A stretch of 64,000 nucleotides of DNA from Arachnopeziza araneosa (GCA_003988855.1 QYAI01000097.1:372001-436000), one strand, 5' to 3'; positions 10,098 through 22,930 are shown, numbered from the stretch's first letter. Notes: a model not told the origin generated them from the letters alone. Numbers and translations are program-made.

Positions 10098-12026
10098 TTA
10101 GAATTGTAACGGCGTCCATCTGTTTTTCTTCCGATCGTGGCTAGTATGCGCTCTAGCCGTCTCAGGTCTTAACTCCTTCACGCTCTTACTGTTATTTAGA
10201 GCTGATTTCTCAACCAGGTTGCTGGTTCGCTCTGTGAAACCACCCCAAAGTTGCGCGGCGTTGGCGCTGGGCGTGCCCGGTCCTGTAGAGTTCGCGCTCA
10301 TTCTGCGCGGTTCGCCAAGGGTTGGGAACGCATCAGCAGATTTATGAGCTTGCCATCCGCGGTAGACTGGTGCCTGTGTTTTAAGACTTTTAATCAATTT
10401 AGGAAAGGGATCCTCGGGAAGCTTTGAGCCTTCAGCGTCGGGCACTGGTCTCACAGTGCCAGAGGAGTGGGGTTCATTATTGTGCCGCGCTACGCCGACA
10501 TCTGTTCGTACATCTCTAAGAAGATCCAAGTTTCGATTCGATAAGTTACTCCCCGTACGCTGTCTTTGAGTGTTCTGCTCAAGAGCCTGTTGAAGAGTCA
10601 TGATCATATTTCTGATACGCATTGACGCGTGGGTCTCCATAAGCTGCCGCGGTGTTTGCCAGTTTGTGGTCGTATCGGGATCTGCATCGAACTCGGCAAG
10701 TTGGTAGAGAGTTAGGATTGCTTCCTCCTCCCGGTCTAAGCGAGCCCAAGTGAGAACATCGTGTAATGGTGTTCGTCCGTTGGAATCAATGACATTTGCG
10801 TACGCCCCGCCACTTAAGAGTTCATCCACCATATCCGGAAAGCTAAATCGGCAAGCAACATGAAGGGCAGTAGTCTGCTCATATATATATACGACGGGAT
10901 TGAGGCGCTCGGTACAATATTTCATGAGATGGCAAGCTACCTTTTTGTGTCCTTGAACTAAAGCTCCGTAAAGCGCTGTGTACCCCTGTCCATCTTCCAA
11001 GTTGGGATTGGCTCCTGCGTCAATCAAACGAGTCACAATAGGAAGTATACCAGTAGCAGCCGCTATATGCAGGGTGGTCTGGCCATGGTGGTCGCAGTCT
11101 ATAGAGCGCCAACACCTCGAGCTGCATTGGTGAGTTCTTAGAGTTCGGGTCCGGACATTTATGTCTGCTCCAAAATCCAATAATGTGGAGACTGTCTGTA
11201 GTAACATAGATTCCCAGAGTGATAGATCCTTACTTTTCTGAAGAGACAAAAGGTAAGTGACGAGCGGAAACTCGCGCCAAGGGCGTCTTCGCATAGTCGC
11301 AGTGTGAATAGCGGCAATACCATATTTGTTGATTGTATTAGCATCAGCTCCTCTGGTTAGCAGAAAGCTTGCGGTTCTGGGTAAAGCATAGCTGCATGCT
11401 ACACGGAGAGCTGAGTCAAGCTCTCTTGGGCTACTGGTCAGCGACCTCGGCAATGTTAAATACAGAGGCATAAGGTCTGGATACTCCTCCACTTGTTGGC
11501 TAATATCCGCTCCATTCTTCACCAAAGCCGCCGCGACTTTCGGCGCGTCAGCTAGCAAGGCAAAATGGAGGAAGGTGAAGTCCGGTGAAAGGCAGGAAAG
11601 AAGGGAGCTCCGGACCTCATTGTGTTTAATGCGCCGCTCGGTGCTGCTTAAGGGGTTCTTCTGAATTGATCTATAATTGATCAGCATATGTGAGTTACAG
11701 AGACATATCTAGCGCATCCATAGAAGAACAGTCTACTAAATGCAAGATTTATACCCGTTGAGATTGATTTCAGAAGTAGAGTAAATGAGATATTGAGCAA
11801 TATTGGTCGAGTTATGTTTGACTGCATGGAAGAAAAGGTCTACAAGGCACTCATCAAGTCGTATCGATCTTTCCACGACAGCTTTGTCGAACAAGGGATG
11901 GAACAGGCGCCAGTGGAATTGACGACTCGAACGGCTTAAGGAACTGAGATCTCGCTTGCCGAGGATTCCAGCTAGGTGTAGCAATAATTCTGTGGGGAGA
12001 TTTAAAAGCCGCGAGTTTTGGGACAT
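10098..12026 (-). CDS. F-box and ankyrin repeat protein
   Basis: Two exons, 12026-11755 and 11670-10098, give 614 residues across an 84 bp intron. The N-terminus is an F-box (RLLNLPTELLLHLAGIL, then RDLSSLSRSSRQFHWRLFHP), which normally binds Skp1 of SCF ubiquitin ligases. Ankyrin repeats follow: the first spans the intron, then ADAPKVAAALVKNGADI, a repeat with TASFLLTRGADAN, HGQTTLHIAAATG, DGQGYTALYGALVQGHKK, QTTALHVACRF and SNGRTPLHDVLTWA. The last ~170 residues are polar and probably disordered. Function is inferred as a substrate receptor; the target is unknown. It diverges from DPH1 over 191 bp. Confidence 0.85.
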
Positions 12027-12217
12027 GGTGAAAATAGGTGATCGTAATGGATATGAAAGAAGGAAAGTGAGCGATCCACGTAGCTTTAAGAGGCTCTGCT
12101 TTCTTAACCTGAGGCTCAAGCTGATACTCGTATTTATAGACACACCGTGTGCGCTTAGTAAATTGAGGGGCAATATTTTCCGCCTTCGCAATAAAATCAT
12201 TCAACAACTATCACAAC
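12027..12217. promoter_or_regulatory. shared divergent promoter of the F-box/ankyrin gene and DPH1
   Basis: The two start codons (12026 minus, 12218 plus) face away from each other with 191 bp between them, so both promoters must lie here or overlap the genes. I see no clear TATA box. Confidence 0.55.
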
Positions 12218-13609
12218 ATGGAAGAAGACAGGGCACAAGTGGACCTCGGGGTAGCTGTTGATGTGGAGGAGAGATTAGAAGAAGAAGCAGCAGCGGCGCA
12301 GAGACAGCCCAAAAAGCGTTTCGTCGGAAGAAGACAGGCAGAAGCAGCTGCGAAGACTTCCCCAAATTCTGCTGTGGAAGAGAGCGGCGCAATCCTAAGT
12401 ATAGAATTCTGGCTCTACCTGTGATTTATCACTTATTATATGCCAGTATCAAAACCAAGAAGGGGTCCTCGAACCCTCAACCAAGTTCCTCCTGAGATCT
12501 TGAATGACCCCGACATCAACGCTGCGATTGCCCTCCTCCCTTCGAATTACTCCTTTGAAATTCATAAGACCATCCACCGCATAAGAACGAATGGCTCGAA
12601 AAAAGTGGCACTTCAGATGCCAGAGGGATTACTATTATTCGCCACTACAATATCAGATATCCTTACACAATTTTGCCCGGGAATCGAGACATTGATTATG
12701 GGAGACGTGACGTATGGCGCATGTTGTATTGATGATTACACGGCTAGAGCGCTGGGATGTGATCTCTTGTTACATTATGCACATTCATGTCTAATACCGG
12801 TAGACGTCACCAAGATCAAGACACTGTATGTTTTTGTGGATATCAGTATCGATTCAACGCACCTGCTGGCTACATTGGAGAAAAATTTCACATCTGGAAA
12901 GACGATTGCTATGGTGGGCACAATACAGTTCAATGCGACGCTTCATGGTGTTCGAGCACCTTTGGAGAAAGCTGGATACAATATCTTGATACCTCAGATA
13001 GCTCCATTGAGCAAAGGCGAGATATTGGGGTGTACATCCCCAAGGCTAACCGCAACTGATGGTGTTGACTTGATTCTCTACCTCGGAGATGGTAGATTTC
13101 ACCTTGAAAGCGCTATGATTCATAACCCAACTATACCTGCCTACCGCTACGATCCATATTCTCGCAAACTTACTCGAGAGCACTATGACCATAAAGAAAT
13201 GCACACCCTCCGCCGAGAAGCAATCGCATCAGCGAAAAAAGCAAAGAAATGGGGTCTCATTCTTGGTTCCCTAGGCCGACAAGGAAATCCGCACACAATG
13301 TCCATGATCGAGAAGAAGCTGGAAGATTTGAAAATTCCGTATATCAATCTGCTCTTGAGCGAGATCTTCCCAGGTAAGCTAGCAATGATGGATGATGTCG
13401 AGTGCTGGGTACAAGTTGCGTGCCCACGGTTGAGCATCGACTGGGGTTATGCTTTTCCGAGACCGTTATTGACGCCGTATGAAGCATTGATAGTGCTGGG
13501 TCAGAAAGAAGATTGGGAAAAGGGAAACGGTGGTATTTACCCTATGGATTATTATGGGAAAGAAGGTCTTGGTAGAGTTAAAGATCCGAGACTTATAGCC
13601 GCCAGATAA
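12218..13609 (+). CDS. DPH1: diphthamide biosynthesis protein 1
   Basis: Dph1 with Dph2 forms the unusual radical-SAM enzyme that transfers the 3-amino-3-carboxypropyl group of SAM to the target histidine of elongation factor 2, the first step of diphthamide synthesis in the cytosol. Exons 12218-12398 and 12447-13609 (48 bp intron) give 447 residues. The three cysteines that ligate the 4Fe-4S cluster are visible in GDVTYGACCIDDY, ILGCTSPRL and QVACPRLSIDWG. Other family motifs are ALQMPEGLLLFA, HYAHSCLIPVD and LILGSLGRQGNP. The N-terminus is acidic then Lys/Arg-rich, as usual. Intact and highly conserved. Confidence 0.97.
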
Positions 13610-13972
13610 TATTCTTCAGTAGAGAAATTAATTCCAAGAAAGTTCAAGACAGGGAAGTTATGCCGCTGCTTTACATCTTGTGCAAACAACGCCCGAAAAA
13701 CTTAATCCCATAAAGCAGCTAGCTTCGGCCATTTATCTGAATGTAAATATTTCAGAAGTCAAATTCGTATCCAAGACTCCCTTCAGAGTTGAGCTTTGAT
13801 TGGCAAAGGGCAAAGTCGTCACAACTCAGGGGACAAGAGTTCACTAATCGATGAACGCTGAAATCATAAAGCGCTGTTCAATTATATATACATCTAGATA
13901 TCAAAATGATCTTTTTAGTACGCCTGAGCCAGAAGTAAGATTTAATAAGTCAAAAAAATGATATACAGTTAT
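13610..13972. other. intergenic between convergent genes
   Basis: 3' flanks of DPH1 and of the M20 amidohydrolase gene; AT-rich, no gene seen. Confidence 0.5.
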
Positions 13973-15458
13973 TCAGATCACTTGACCGCTTGATTTCATG
14001 CTCTCCTCCCACTCTGTCCTCACAGCCTTGAAAAATTTCTCGTCAACAATCAGATCCAGCGCAGTTCTCGCTAGCAAGGAACCAGTTTTTAGCGCTTTCC
14101 GATATGCATCATCGGTTCCAGTCGCATGTTGGAATCCATGTTGATGACAGCCAGTACCTGGTGGGCAATCAATTGCAAACATTGAGTGTATGCCTGGCAC
14201 CGCGCGGGAAACGTTGCCTGAGAATGGTAAGCTTGGGTTCAATGAGCTTGGAGGGGGAAATTTGTACCAAAATCAGTAGATCCAAGCCCTTCAGCGGTGT
14301 TTGTGGCTTGGATATTTTGGCCGCTCATGGCATTTCCAAGTTCAGCATATCGTTCACATAGTGTGTTGACGTTGATCACGTCGGCGTATCCAACTCCTCT
14401 ATTGTAAGTCAGCATCAGAATAAGAAATGGCAATTTGATTCTCAGACTGACCGTGTGATCTTAACTTCACAACCAGTTGCCAGCGCAGCTGCTTGGAAAC
14501 AAGCCAGAACTCTCTTCTCTAGACCTGTAACAGCTTCTTTGGTATCGCTTCGTGCGATATAAGTCAGTTTTGTGTACTCTCCGATGACATTTGCAGCCTT
14601 GGGACCTTCCAGCATGCAGCCATGCACTCTATCCACAGGCCGGAATTGCTGTCGTAATAGGCCGATATTGTTGTGAGCTGCTACTGCGGCATCATAGGCG
14701 TTGATCCCATTCCATGGGGATGCAGATGCATGTGTAGGTTTGCCAAAGTACTCGATGATCCATCGCTCATAGGCCAAGAAGTTCATTCCTCCGAGGCCAG
14801 TTACACTTGCATCTGAGCCAATCAGGTTTCCCGGTGCGGGATGACTTTAAAGTGTCAGTGAGAGCTATCAGGAGTTTGATCATTCAACATACGTCATAAG
14901 AACGGCGTCAACGCCTTTGTATGCTCCTGCATTCAACAAAGAGATTTTTCCACCACCGCTCTCCTCCGCTGGAGTGCCAAGTAATTGCACCCGTCCTGGA
15001 ATACCACACTTTTTGAGGGTGCGAGAAATTCCGAGGAAAGCAGAGATACCAGCTGCAGAAATTAAATGATGACCACAAGCATGTCCCACATCGGGAAGAG
15101 CGTCATATTCAGCATTGATGCTGATGAGTCTTCCTCCCTTACCACCGAGGACTTCGAAAGCGGTTTCGACTCCATAAGCTTTTCGAGTTACAGAGAAGCC
15201 TTGCTGTTCGATAAAACTGCAGATTGCATCGTGGGCGATGAATTCTTCAAATGCTAGTTCTGGGTTGTTGTAAATCTAGCACATGTAAGCTTTCGATTAT
15301 ATGACAACATGATCAATACTGACATGTTTGATAGTCTCATGAAGAGTACTAGAAGCTTCATCGATTGCTATGTTGATTTCTGTCCAGAGTTTTTGGTCGA
15401 GGTTTAAGCTCGATTGGATCTCCAGGTTTTCAGTCGGTTGGAGTGCTGATGGTGCCAT
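13973..15458 (-). CDS. M20-family amidohydrolase/metallopeptidase
   Basis: Zinc hydrolase of the M20 (PM20D2/AbgB-like amidohydrolase) group, which cleaves amide bonds of dipeptides or N-acyl amino acids. Five exons, 15458-15324, 15275-14893, 14844-14452, 14398-14268 and 14217-13973, give 428 residues with four introns of 48-53 bp. Metal-site motifs are DVGHACGHH (first ligands) and LLGTPAEESGGGK (catalytic Glu and the next ligand). The lid domain includes GKPTHASASPWNG with its conserved His, and the C-terminal part AVPGIHSMFAI and the family's H-G-F segment. No signal peptide is visible, so it is probably cytosolic. Its 5' side faces the Zn2Cys6 regulator across a region with GATA-like sites. 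Specific substrate unknown. Confidence 0.92.
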
Positions 15459-15740
15459 TGTGGTTAGAGATTCTGTTGGGAAAATTCGTACTTTGAAAAT
15501 GAATTGTAGAATGGGAAGGAGGAGTGGTTGATTGAATATGTTTATTCTTCTTCAACTCATCTTCCATCATATTTATGCACCCCTATACCCCCCCAACCAG
15601 GCCAGCTACGTCTTGTTGTGATGAGCAGCCCAGTCCGGGCTCGCATGTTTTGGATTGGCATTATTTGCCGATCAGACGATAAATGCTCCAGTGGTCTTTA
15701 CTGAAGAGCCGAAAGCGATTCGCGCATGTCTGCATTTCTT

Positions 15741-16077
15741 TCGGCTATTAAGGAGAGGGAGGTCGGGTATTTGATCTTCCCTTATCAGAATAGCCGAGAT
15801 AAGAAGCTACCACTCCATAACCTTTTCGCCGACGAGAGCAACGGGAGACGGACTGCAAAGGACGGGGCAATTGATCACCTTATCATCTCGGCCGAGCAAT
15901 GAAGGAGGATCCGACAATTGTACACCTCAGCCTTCTCTATCTTTCGACGTCTCTTTCATGTCTGATACTGGGAAGCGGAAACTAGCCGAGATAAGGTGTT
16001 GAGACTCCGGGAGACCAACAGCAACCTCAAGCAAATAGCCGTCGCCTTTTGACATAGGAAACTTGAATTTTGATAAG
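15741..16077. promoter_or_regulatory. cluster of GATA-like sites and repeated TAGCCGA motifs
   Basis: Between the divergent M20 gene and the Zn2Cys6 regulator, TAGCCGAGATAAG occurs exactly at 15791-15803 and 15983-15995. AATAGCCGA is inverted at 15741-15749, and CTTATCATCTCGGCCGA lies at 15879-15895. Further CTTATC/GATAAG sites are at 15781-15786 and 16072-16077. CTTATCAGAAATAGCCGA also lies beyond the regulator at 18062-18079. GATAAG is the core bound by fungal GATA factors (AreA type); the CCGA part resembles half sites of zinc-cluster proteins. Binding is inferred. Confidence 0.5.
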
Positions 16078-16123
16078 CGAAGATTTTTCACGGTAGTACC
16101 TACTATGGTAATGCTTGGGCAGC

Positions 16124-17840
16124 ATGAATGCAGGACGGAGTGGACCACGCAGCAAAAATGGTTGGTTTTCCCCTCGTTTTTTAGCGAATCCTCCATTTTA
16201 AGCTATGTCTCTTTATTAGCCTGACACTCATATCCAGGTTGCTGGATCTGTCGTGCCCGAAAGGTAAAATGTGACGAGACGAGGCCAAACTGCAAGAACT
16301 GCGCTGAGCGCGGCCTCGAATGTGATTATGCGCCACGACTCAAGCCTCAGCGTCGCCGCCGTCGAGTACGACCCGATGGAGAAATTGACGCCTCTCCACC
16401 TCAAGCGTCTCACTCTCAAGCATCTCCCTCTCAGGCATCTCCCTATCAAGCCCCCTCATCAACGCAGCTGTCAATCTCTTCGCCCAACACTACTCCTACT
16501 ATCAATCTTTCGTCCACAGCAACTAATCAGTTACCTGATGGCATCGCGTTCCATGATTGGCCAATCTCATTAACAACTGTAGATTTTAAAGCATTGGACC
16601 ATTTCACCGGAGTCTTCATTCCTCGCATGGTACTCAGAACAGCAAGATGGTCATCCTACTCTTTCGTCCTCTTTCTCTGTACTAAACATCCGCTCCTCGC
16701 GCACTTGGTCCTAGCCTTCTCTGTACGAGATATGGCAAAGAATAATGATAGTGAGCTTCAAATCCTCGCAATTGAGCACTACCGGGTCGCATTATCCATG
16801 TTCATAGAACATCTCGGGTCTTCAGAACAGCATTTATGGTTGACATTCCCTGCGCTCTGGCTCTTCATACACTACGAGCAACAATACGGGGAGGATCCTC
16901 GAGCTTTGCAGCAGCATCTCGAGGGAGTTCGTGATTTTGTAGCTTCCCATGGCGCAGTGCTCTTCTCAGGCGCTAATACAGGATTCGTGACTATGAACAT
17001 GGCGGAAGAAGAAAGGCCAAGGCAGATTGTAGATCGTCTAGCATTATGGACTATTTACCATGACGCGTGTGCAGCAACGTTTGGACTTGGTGGTAGCTTG
17101 ATAAAGCTACTCAATGAGCAATTTCCTGGATTGATTGCACAGATCCGTGAAAGTTCAAAGAGCATGATTGGAGCAGCATGGGGCGAGATATATCCTGTAG
17201 ATGAACAGCTTTGGGATCTGCAACTTTCGCCCATGGAGAGTTTATATCATGAATGCCACTTAGTGAGATATGAACTGTCACAGGTAGAAGGCGATGATCA
17301 TTGCTCTAAGGAGCGCTTAATAAAAGTTGGAGAAGAACTCAACCGTCTTGAAAAGGTGTGCTATTAAATTTTTGCTACGTTTAGCGCGGTAGCTAATTAA
17401 TGCAGGAATACCATTCATTGCTCCAAACAGCTCTCACCTACAAACCCGAAAGAAGTACAATCCAGTCTAATAATCACGCCGGTGCTGCCTTGTACTATGC
17501 CCTCATCATCAGTTATGAGCGGAAAGTATGGCCGAACACACATCCGTCAATCGCGACATCCAAGACGCTACAAGCGTGCGCCGGCGTCTATGAACACGAA
17601 GGTACGCGATATCTCTGGAGAGTAGCGTGGCCAATGTTTGTTGCAGGTTTGGAAACGAATGACCTCATTCATCAGAATTGGGTAAGAGAGAGATTTACGG
17701 AGTTACAGGACGTGGGTGAGAATCTGAGACGAGCGAAGGTACTTTTTGAGGCGATTTGTTTGGAACAAAGGAGTACTGGGGTAAAGGTTGATTACTTGGA
17801 GAGGATTAAGAGAGGAGAGGTCAGAGGTTTCGTGATTTGA
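16124..17840 (+). CDS. Zn2Cys6 fungal transcription factor
   Basis: Exons 16124-16160, 16238-17355 and 17406-17840 give 529 residues. The first exon encodes only MNAGRSGPRSKN; after a 77 bp intron comes the zinc cluster CWICRARKVKC, six residues, CKNC, six residues and C, with all six cysteines correctly spaced. A basic linker (LKPQRRRRRVRPDG) and a Ser/Pro/Gln-rich stretch with repeated Q-A-S follow, then a fungal-specific transcription factor domain 2 (DUF3468-like) region, including LWLTFPALWLFIHYEQQYG. It sits between an M20 amidohydrolase and a Dal5-type permease, so it may control uptake and hydrolysis of a nitrogenous substrate. That role is inference from position. Confidence 0.88.
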
Positions 17841-18757
17841 GCGGGCTGTATTGAAAGTAGGTTGCTTTTCAGCCAATTGACTCGAAAGCTGTACTGTACA
17901 AACATTGTTGATACAGCTATTCCTCGGCCAATTTTGTACAGGTAGTATGATTTTGAAAGCTGTGCTAAAATTCACGTCTGGCAATAGCTCAATGGAACTA
18001 GTTCCGCATTAACGTGCCTCTTTGCTCGGAGTTCCTCCGAGGTTATTCCTCACCTCTTTCGCTTATCAGAAATAGCCGACGGCAATCTTACAACTAATGG
18101 CGAAGACTGTATTGCCGAAGTAGCGAAGAGACGATTCTCTCACATCCCACAGAGACTGGACCTGATCTAATGGAGGCTCTACCGCTATCAGTATCGTAGA
18201 TTTTGGACCGAGGATCTTTCGACGACTTAGTTGTGCGTTGCGAGTATGAGAAAGATACCTAGCTGTGACTCTTGTGCGGTGATATCAGAGCTCATACTGA
18301 CAATTACTCTCCATTGTCGCTGCATAGATATGCCAATGGTCCCTTCAATTTCTCAGTTCAGTATTCCCGTTGGATTCAGTAGCATTTCTCCCCTCTCAAA
18401 CGTCGCTTACTTCATTCTCATGGTGTAGGGTGGAAGCTTGTGGCCTGAGTTTGTGGCATCCCAGAGCCCGCCTAATCTTAAGTGCCGATATCTAACAAGC
18501 CGTCGGGCGGGCTGGACCTTCCAGCTCCAACTCTACGCGCAAGAACACGGTTCTGGGCGGGAACATTGGTAATGGATACAATACCATGTCCACCTCTGTT
18601 GTCCATGGATTTGTATATATATCCACCATGATCTTCGAAAGTCGTTTCTGTTCATCAACATCAATCCCAGACACTCTCCAATTGATACAAACACCTCAAT
18701 ATTTGTCACTGACAATACTCGATACATCCTTCTCGCATTACATTGAAAGTTTGCACA
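17841..18757. other. intergenic, upstream region of the permease
   Basis: No gene seen. Contains the CTTATCAGAAATAGCCGA motif at 18062-18079, identical in type to the sites upstream of the regulator, and TATATATA at 18615 near the permease start. Confidence 0.5.
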
Positions 18758-20474
18758 ATGTCGCTTAACCCTAAGGGCACTTCGCCATTTATCAACGAGA
18801 AGATGGATGAAAAATTCGGTCTTGACTTGGCTTCACAACAATCCGGTATGCAGTTGGGCGAGATAATAAACGTCAAATCAACCAAAGAAGAGGACCGAAA
18901 ATTGTTGCGAAAAATCGATCTATTGTGAGTTTGGGTTGGTATTTGTCGGACTTTTGAACTAATCAAGACAGTATCCTGCCTTTGATGGGATGCTGCTACA
19001 TGCTTCAATATATGGATAAAGTGTCGCTTGGTTATTCTACTCAACTGGGACTGATTAAAGATCTTGTAAGTTCAAGACTTTCCGTTAAAAGTTACATCGC
19101 ATGCTGACTCTCTATCAAGAAACTACATGGTACAAACTACTCCTGGTGTTCTTCGGTCTTCTACTTCGGTTATCTTGCCTGGTCCTGGCCGAGCTCCTAC
19201 TTGTCCGTCCGCTTCTCCCTTGGCAAGTATCTTGCAGTCTCAGTCATGATCTGGGGTGCAGTTCTTATGTTCCACGCTGCCACTACCAATTTCACCGGTT
19301 TAATGTGTGCACGATTCTTTCTCGGTGTCAGTGAAGCCGCTGTGGCTCCCGGATTTTCGCTCCTCACAGGCATGTTCTACAAGCGCCGGGAACAGCCATC
19401 TCGGTAAGTCATGCTCGAGCGACCATTACATACGCACCGTGCTAACAATAAACAGTATGGGAATCTGGTTTGCAGGAAATGGTGTCGCAAATATTCTCGC
19501 CGGTGTCATTGCTTATGGTATCGGGAAGATCCCATCTCCTCTTGCGAACTGGCGAATCCTTTTCCTGATTCTTGGTGGTATCACTGCTATGTATGGAGTT
19601 GCTCTCTTGCTTTTCCTACCAGATTCTCCGAAACAGGCCAAGTTTTTGACTCCTGACGAACGGGTTATGGTGCTTCAACGTACAATGGAGAACAAGACAG
19701 GGGTCATGGATGAGGGTGATTTCAAGGTTTCTCAGATGTGGGAGGCACTTCGAGATCCTCAAGCTATACTATTATTCTTCTATACATTTTCTGTTAATAT
19801 CCCCAATGGTGGTGTTACTTCGGTAAGAGTCTCCGATCCCAACCCTAAATGATCATTGGAAACTAACTCGGACCCAGTTCAACTCGTTGATCGTCGCTGG
19901 TTTCGGCTTCAGCCACCTCAATACCCTTCTTCTACAAATGCCAGCAGGAGCTACCCAGCTCATCGCCCTTACAATCATGTGCCTCGCCGCGACCTACATC
20001 AAGAACAGTCGTCTTGCTATCATGATTTGCAGCGTTACAGTCTCTCTTACAGGCATGGTTCTTGTCTACGTGATCCCTAATACTCATCCGTATGGACGGC
20101 TGGCCGGCATCTGGCTCTGCTCTCCTTTCGCAGCCAACATTCCCCTCTCACTTAGTCTGATCACCTCAAATGTCGGCGGCTTTACCAAGAAGGCTACTGT
20201 CTCGGCAATGCTGTTTATAGCGTACAGCGCGGGAAATATTTTGGGTCCGCAATTCTTCTATGCCAGAGAGGCCCCTGTTTATCCTACTGGTATTCGAGCT
20301 ACACTCTCTGGGTTTGCCTTGGGTATATTATTCCTCACCTGTCTGTTGGTCTATTATGTCTGGGAGAATGCGAGGAGGAATAGAGTTTCCAAGGAGTCAA
20401 ATGTACAAGAACTGGAAGAAGAAGTTTCAAATAAGACAGATAAACAGTTGCAGGGCTTCAGGTATACATTATAA
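18758..20474 (+). CDS. MFS permease, Dal5/allantoate-type anion:cation symporter
   Basis: Plasma-membrane carrier of the ACS family, whose members import allantoate, nicotinate, vitamins or small acids. Five exons, 18758-18924, 18972-19065, 19120-19403, 19456-19822 and 19878-20474, give 502 residues. Family features are KIDLFILPLMGCCYMLQYMD after a polar N-terminus, the first-half segment ARFFLGVSEAAVAPGFSLL, FYKRREQPSR before the next helix, and NVGGFTKKATVSAMLFIAYS late. About 12 hydrophobic segments can be counted, with a large loop near PDERVMVLQRTMENKTGV. The C-terminus is charged and cytosolic. Substrate unknown; neighbours suggest a nitrogen-containing compound. Confidence 0.9.
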
Positions 20475-20969
20475 GCTGGATTGGACTGGAGTTAAAATGC
20501 AAAATGGCGTGTTTAAGAATAGATATTTTTTTTGTCCCAATTAAATATTTACTGAAGACGGCTGCGGCTCAGAAACTACTAGACGTCGACGTTACAAATC
20601 TTCAATTATGAAATATTGGTATATTTATTCACTTTTTATATGATGAAGTATGGATTGGGCAGGTACTGAGGGGAGCAAGACATTTTTCGCTCACGTGTGT
20701 GTGGTGTTGTTCGAACCTTGTAGGCACCTGATCTCACCCTTCTTACTTCACGCCCTCAACATCTCATTGTGCAGAGAAAACACTAAGTGGGCCATCTTCC
20801 CACCCTTCATTTGAAATGTCGAAAGACCTAAATAGAACTCGATCGTTCTTCTTTCCAAGGACATGGCAGCAGGTTCGTGCATAGTGGCGTTTTCAGCTTG
20901 TGGGAGGAGTGCATTTTCATCTTAGTTCTGGGCTGTTACAAGACGAGAGTCTCTCCCCGAAACATCAAG
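20475..20969. other. intergenic
   Basis: 3' flank of the permease and upstream flank of the RBR relic. Nothing recognisable. Confidence 0.5.
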
Positions 20970-22684
20970 ATGACCTCACAAACAAGTAACCTTTTCCAAA
21001 CAATACCTGGTGGCCCTCCTGCTGGTTACGAAGAATGGGCTGGGATATACAAATCAAAAAAACCTGGGGTGTTTGCCGACAAGGCATCCATCGATATGGG
21101 CCTTAGAATAGCACGAGCTCCTTGTCAGTATATGGTATGGACGAGCTATCCCTATTTGGTCCTCAATATGGAAGTTTCACTTCCAGAGACTCTGTGTCGA
21201 AATCAAACGGGAAGAAGAAACAGGCTGGGGCTGGGCCTTCTCGCCCCGCCAGGAGCAATCTCATGGTAGAGAATGTGGAAAATACTGTTGGCTTGCCTTC
21301 TATATACGGTAATTAAGATCTTCCAATCTTTGGAGCACAGTATGGATGTGATACATTCTCCTCCAACCGGAGGCAGCCAAGCATGAACTACACAGTATTG
21401 AATCAGTCTTCTGGAGAACCAAGCAGCGCACGTGATATACAATATGCCGGACCCTCAATAGACCCGAAACATGATGACGAGAGAACAATTATTAACAATT
21501 CAAAGTATTCTTCGAAGCCTGAGCATCCTTCGAGGTAAGCGCATTAGTTCTATTTCAAGCATTCTTACTTACTTTCATGCTAGTACTTTTGATAGTGTCG
21601 GGGTAGAACCCGAGGAATCATCAACGCGATCTCCTCATGACAATACCGATGATCCGGGGTTGACGAGTTGTACAATATGCACAGAAGATTTCTCGTCGAT
21701 AAGAAGACCGCCAGAATGGATCTCTCAAAATTGTTCTCACCAGCCCTCAGCCTGCTCGGATGCATTGCGAAGCGTATTAAAATTGATTTGGACAGCAAGC
21801 TTTGGAACCAAATCAAATGCCCAGAATGCAACATCTTTCTCATTTATGAAGATACTCGACATCTTGCTGACCCCCAGACATTCTCGAGGTATATATCAGC
21901 ACTATACATATGGAAGTTTGACTTTCAATCAAGCAACTAACATATGATAGATATGAAGTCATGTTTTTCCGCAGTGCAGTTAGCACAGATCCTGACTTTG
22001 TTTGGTACCAAAAATGTGACTTCGGTCAACTATATGCCACTGGAGAATCTCAACCTATCGTCCGTTGTTTGAATTGCGGCTTTCGATCATGCTACCGACA
22101 TTCCGTCCCATGGCACGATCGACTCACTTGCGATGAATACGATGAAATGCTGCGGGACCCCGACAGTTTCCAAAGTACAATTGAAAAGGATGAAGAAGCT
22201 GCTAGGCTAGCAAAAGTGCAAAAGGAGGAGAAGGATGCTGCCGCTGCAAGAAAAATGATAGAGAAAGAGAGACGGATTGAAGAGAACAGGCAGAGACGAT
22301 TGCATGAAGAACAGTTGCGGAGAGCAAGAGCAGAGCAGGAAGCCGAGGCGAGGAGGATGAAGGAGCTGGATCTCGCGCAAAAAAAGGAAGCTATCAAGCA
22401 AAGACAAAGAGAAGAGGTATTGTCGATGCAAACAGTCCAATCAACTACCAAAGCTTGTCCTGGGTGCAAATGGCTTATCGAGAAGAATATAGGTTGTGAC
22501 CACATGACATGTAGGTTTACTTTACCTTGACTCGTTCGTTTTTCCGCACTTCCTCGGCTTTGGAAGAGAAAATGGTGGCCGTATGTACTCGAGAGACCTG
22601 ACTGCTACAGGCACACGATGTAGACACTAGTTCTGCTGGAACTGTCTAAGGAACTGGTCTGGACATGGGTCGCGGTGCCGTTGA
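20970..22684 (+). pseudogene. RBR-type (RING-IBR-RING) ubiquitin ligase, disrupted
   Basis: The ATG at 20970 opens MTSQTSNLFQTIPGG. The middle part is polar and changes frame around 21060-21170 (short intron or frameshift, undecided). A RING1-like start, SCTICTEDF, and a Cys-rich SACSDALRS stretch lie in one frame; the continuation LDSKLWNQIKCPECNIFLIY is in another, without splice sites between, so a base change near 21780 breaks the frame. After an intron (21892-21953) comes YEVMFFRSAVSTDPDFVWYQ, the IBR part (CLNCGFRSCYRHS), a long Glu/Arg/Lys coiled coil, then ACPGCKWLIEKNIGCDHMTC. After a further intron, TRCRH is followed by TAG at 22628-22630 and FCWNC; a CAG-to-TAG change explains this. 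Two lesions make it non-functional as read. Confidence 0.8.
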
Positions 22685-22930
22685 ATTGAAAAACTTGTGC
22701 TAATATTTCATACAAACAACTTGCCATCTTAAAAAGCGGTGGTAACATCTCCGTAATGTTTTTATTTGGTTATGAAGAAACTTCCTAGTCTTCAATTTGA
22801 CCTTCGACATGAGATATCCATATTTTGTCTTACTAGTAGATTTAACGTTTCATGTTCGCTTTCTCAATCATCCAGTAAACAAGAGTTGGGACTTCGCCAT
22901 CCTTGATCACAGGTCGCGTAAAACGAGGGC

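Noticed and set aside
22092..22505. Long minus-strand frame opposite the RBR coiled coil
   Set aside because: It is the antisense of a Glu/Lys/Arg-rich repeat-like coding region and has Ser/Leu bias expected of such shadows.
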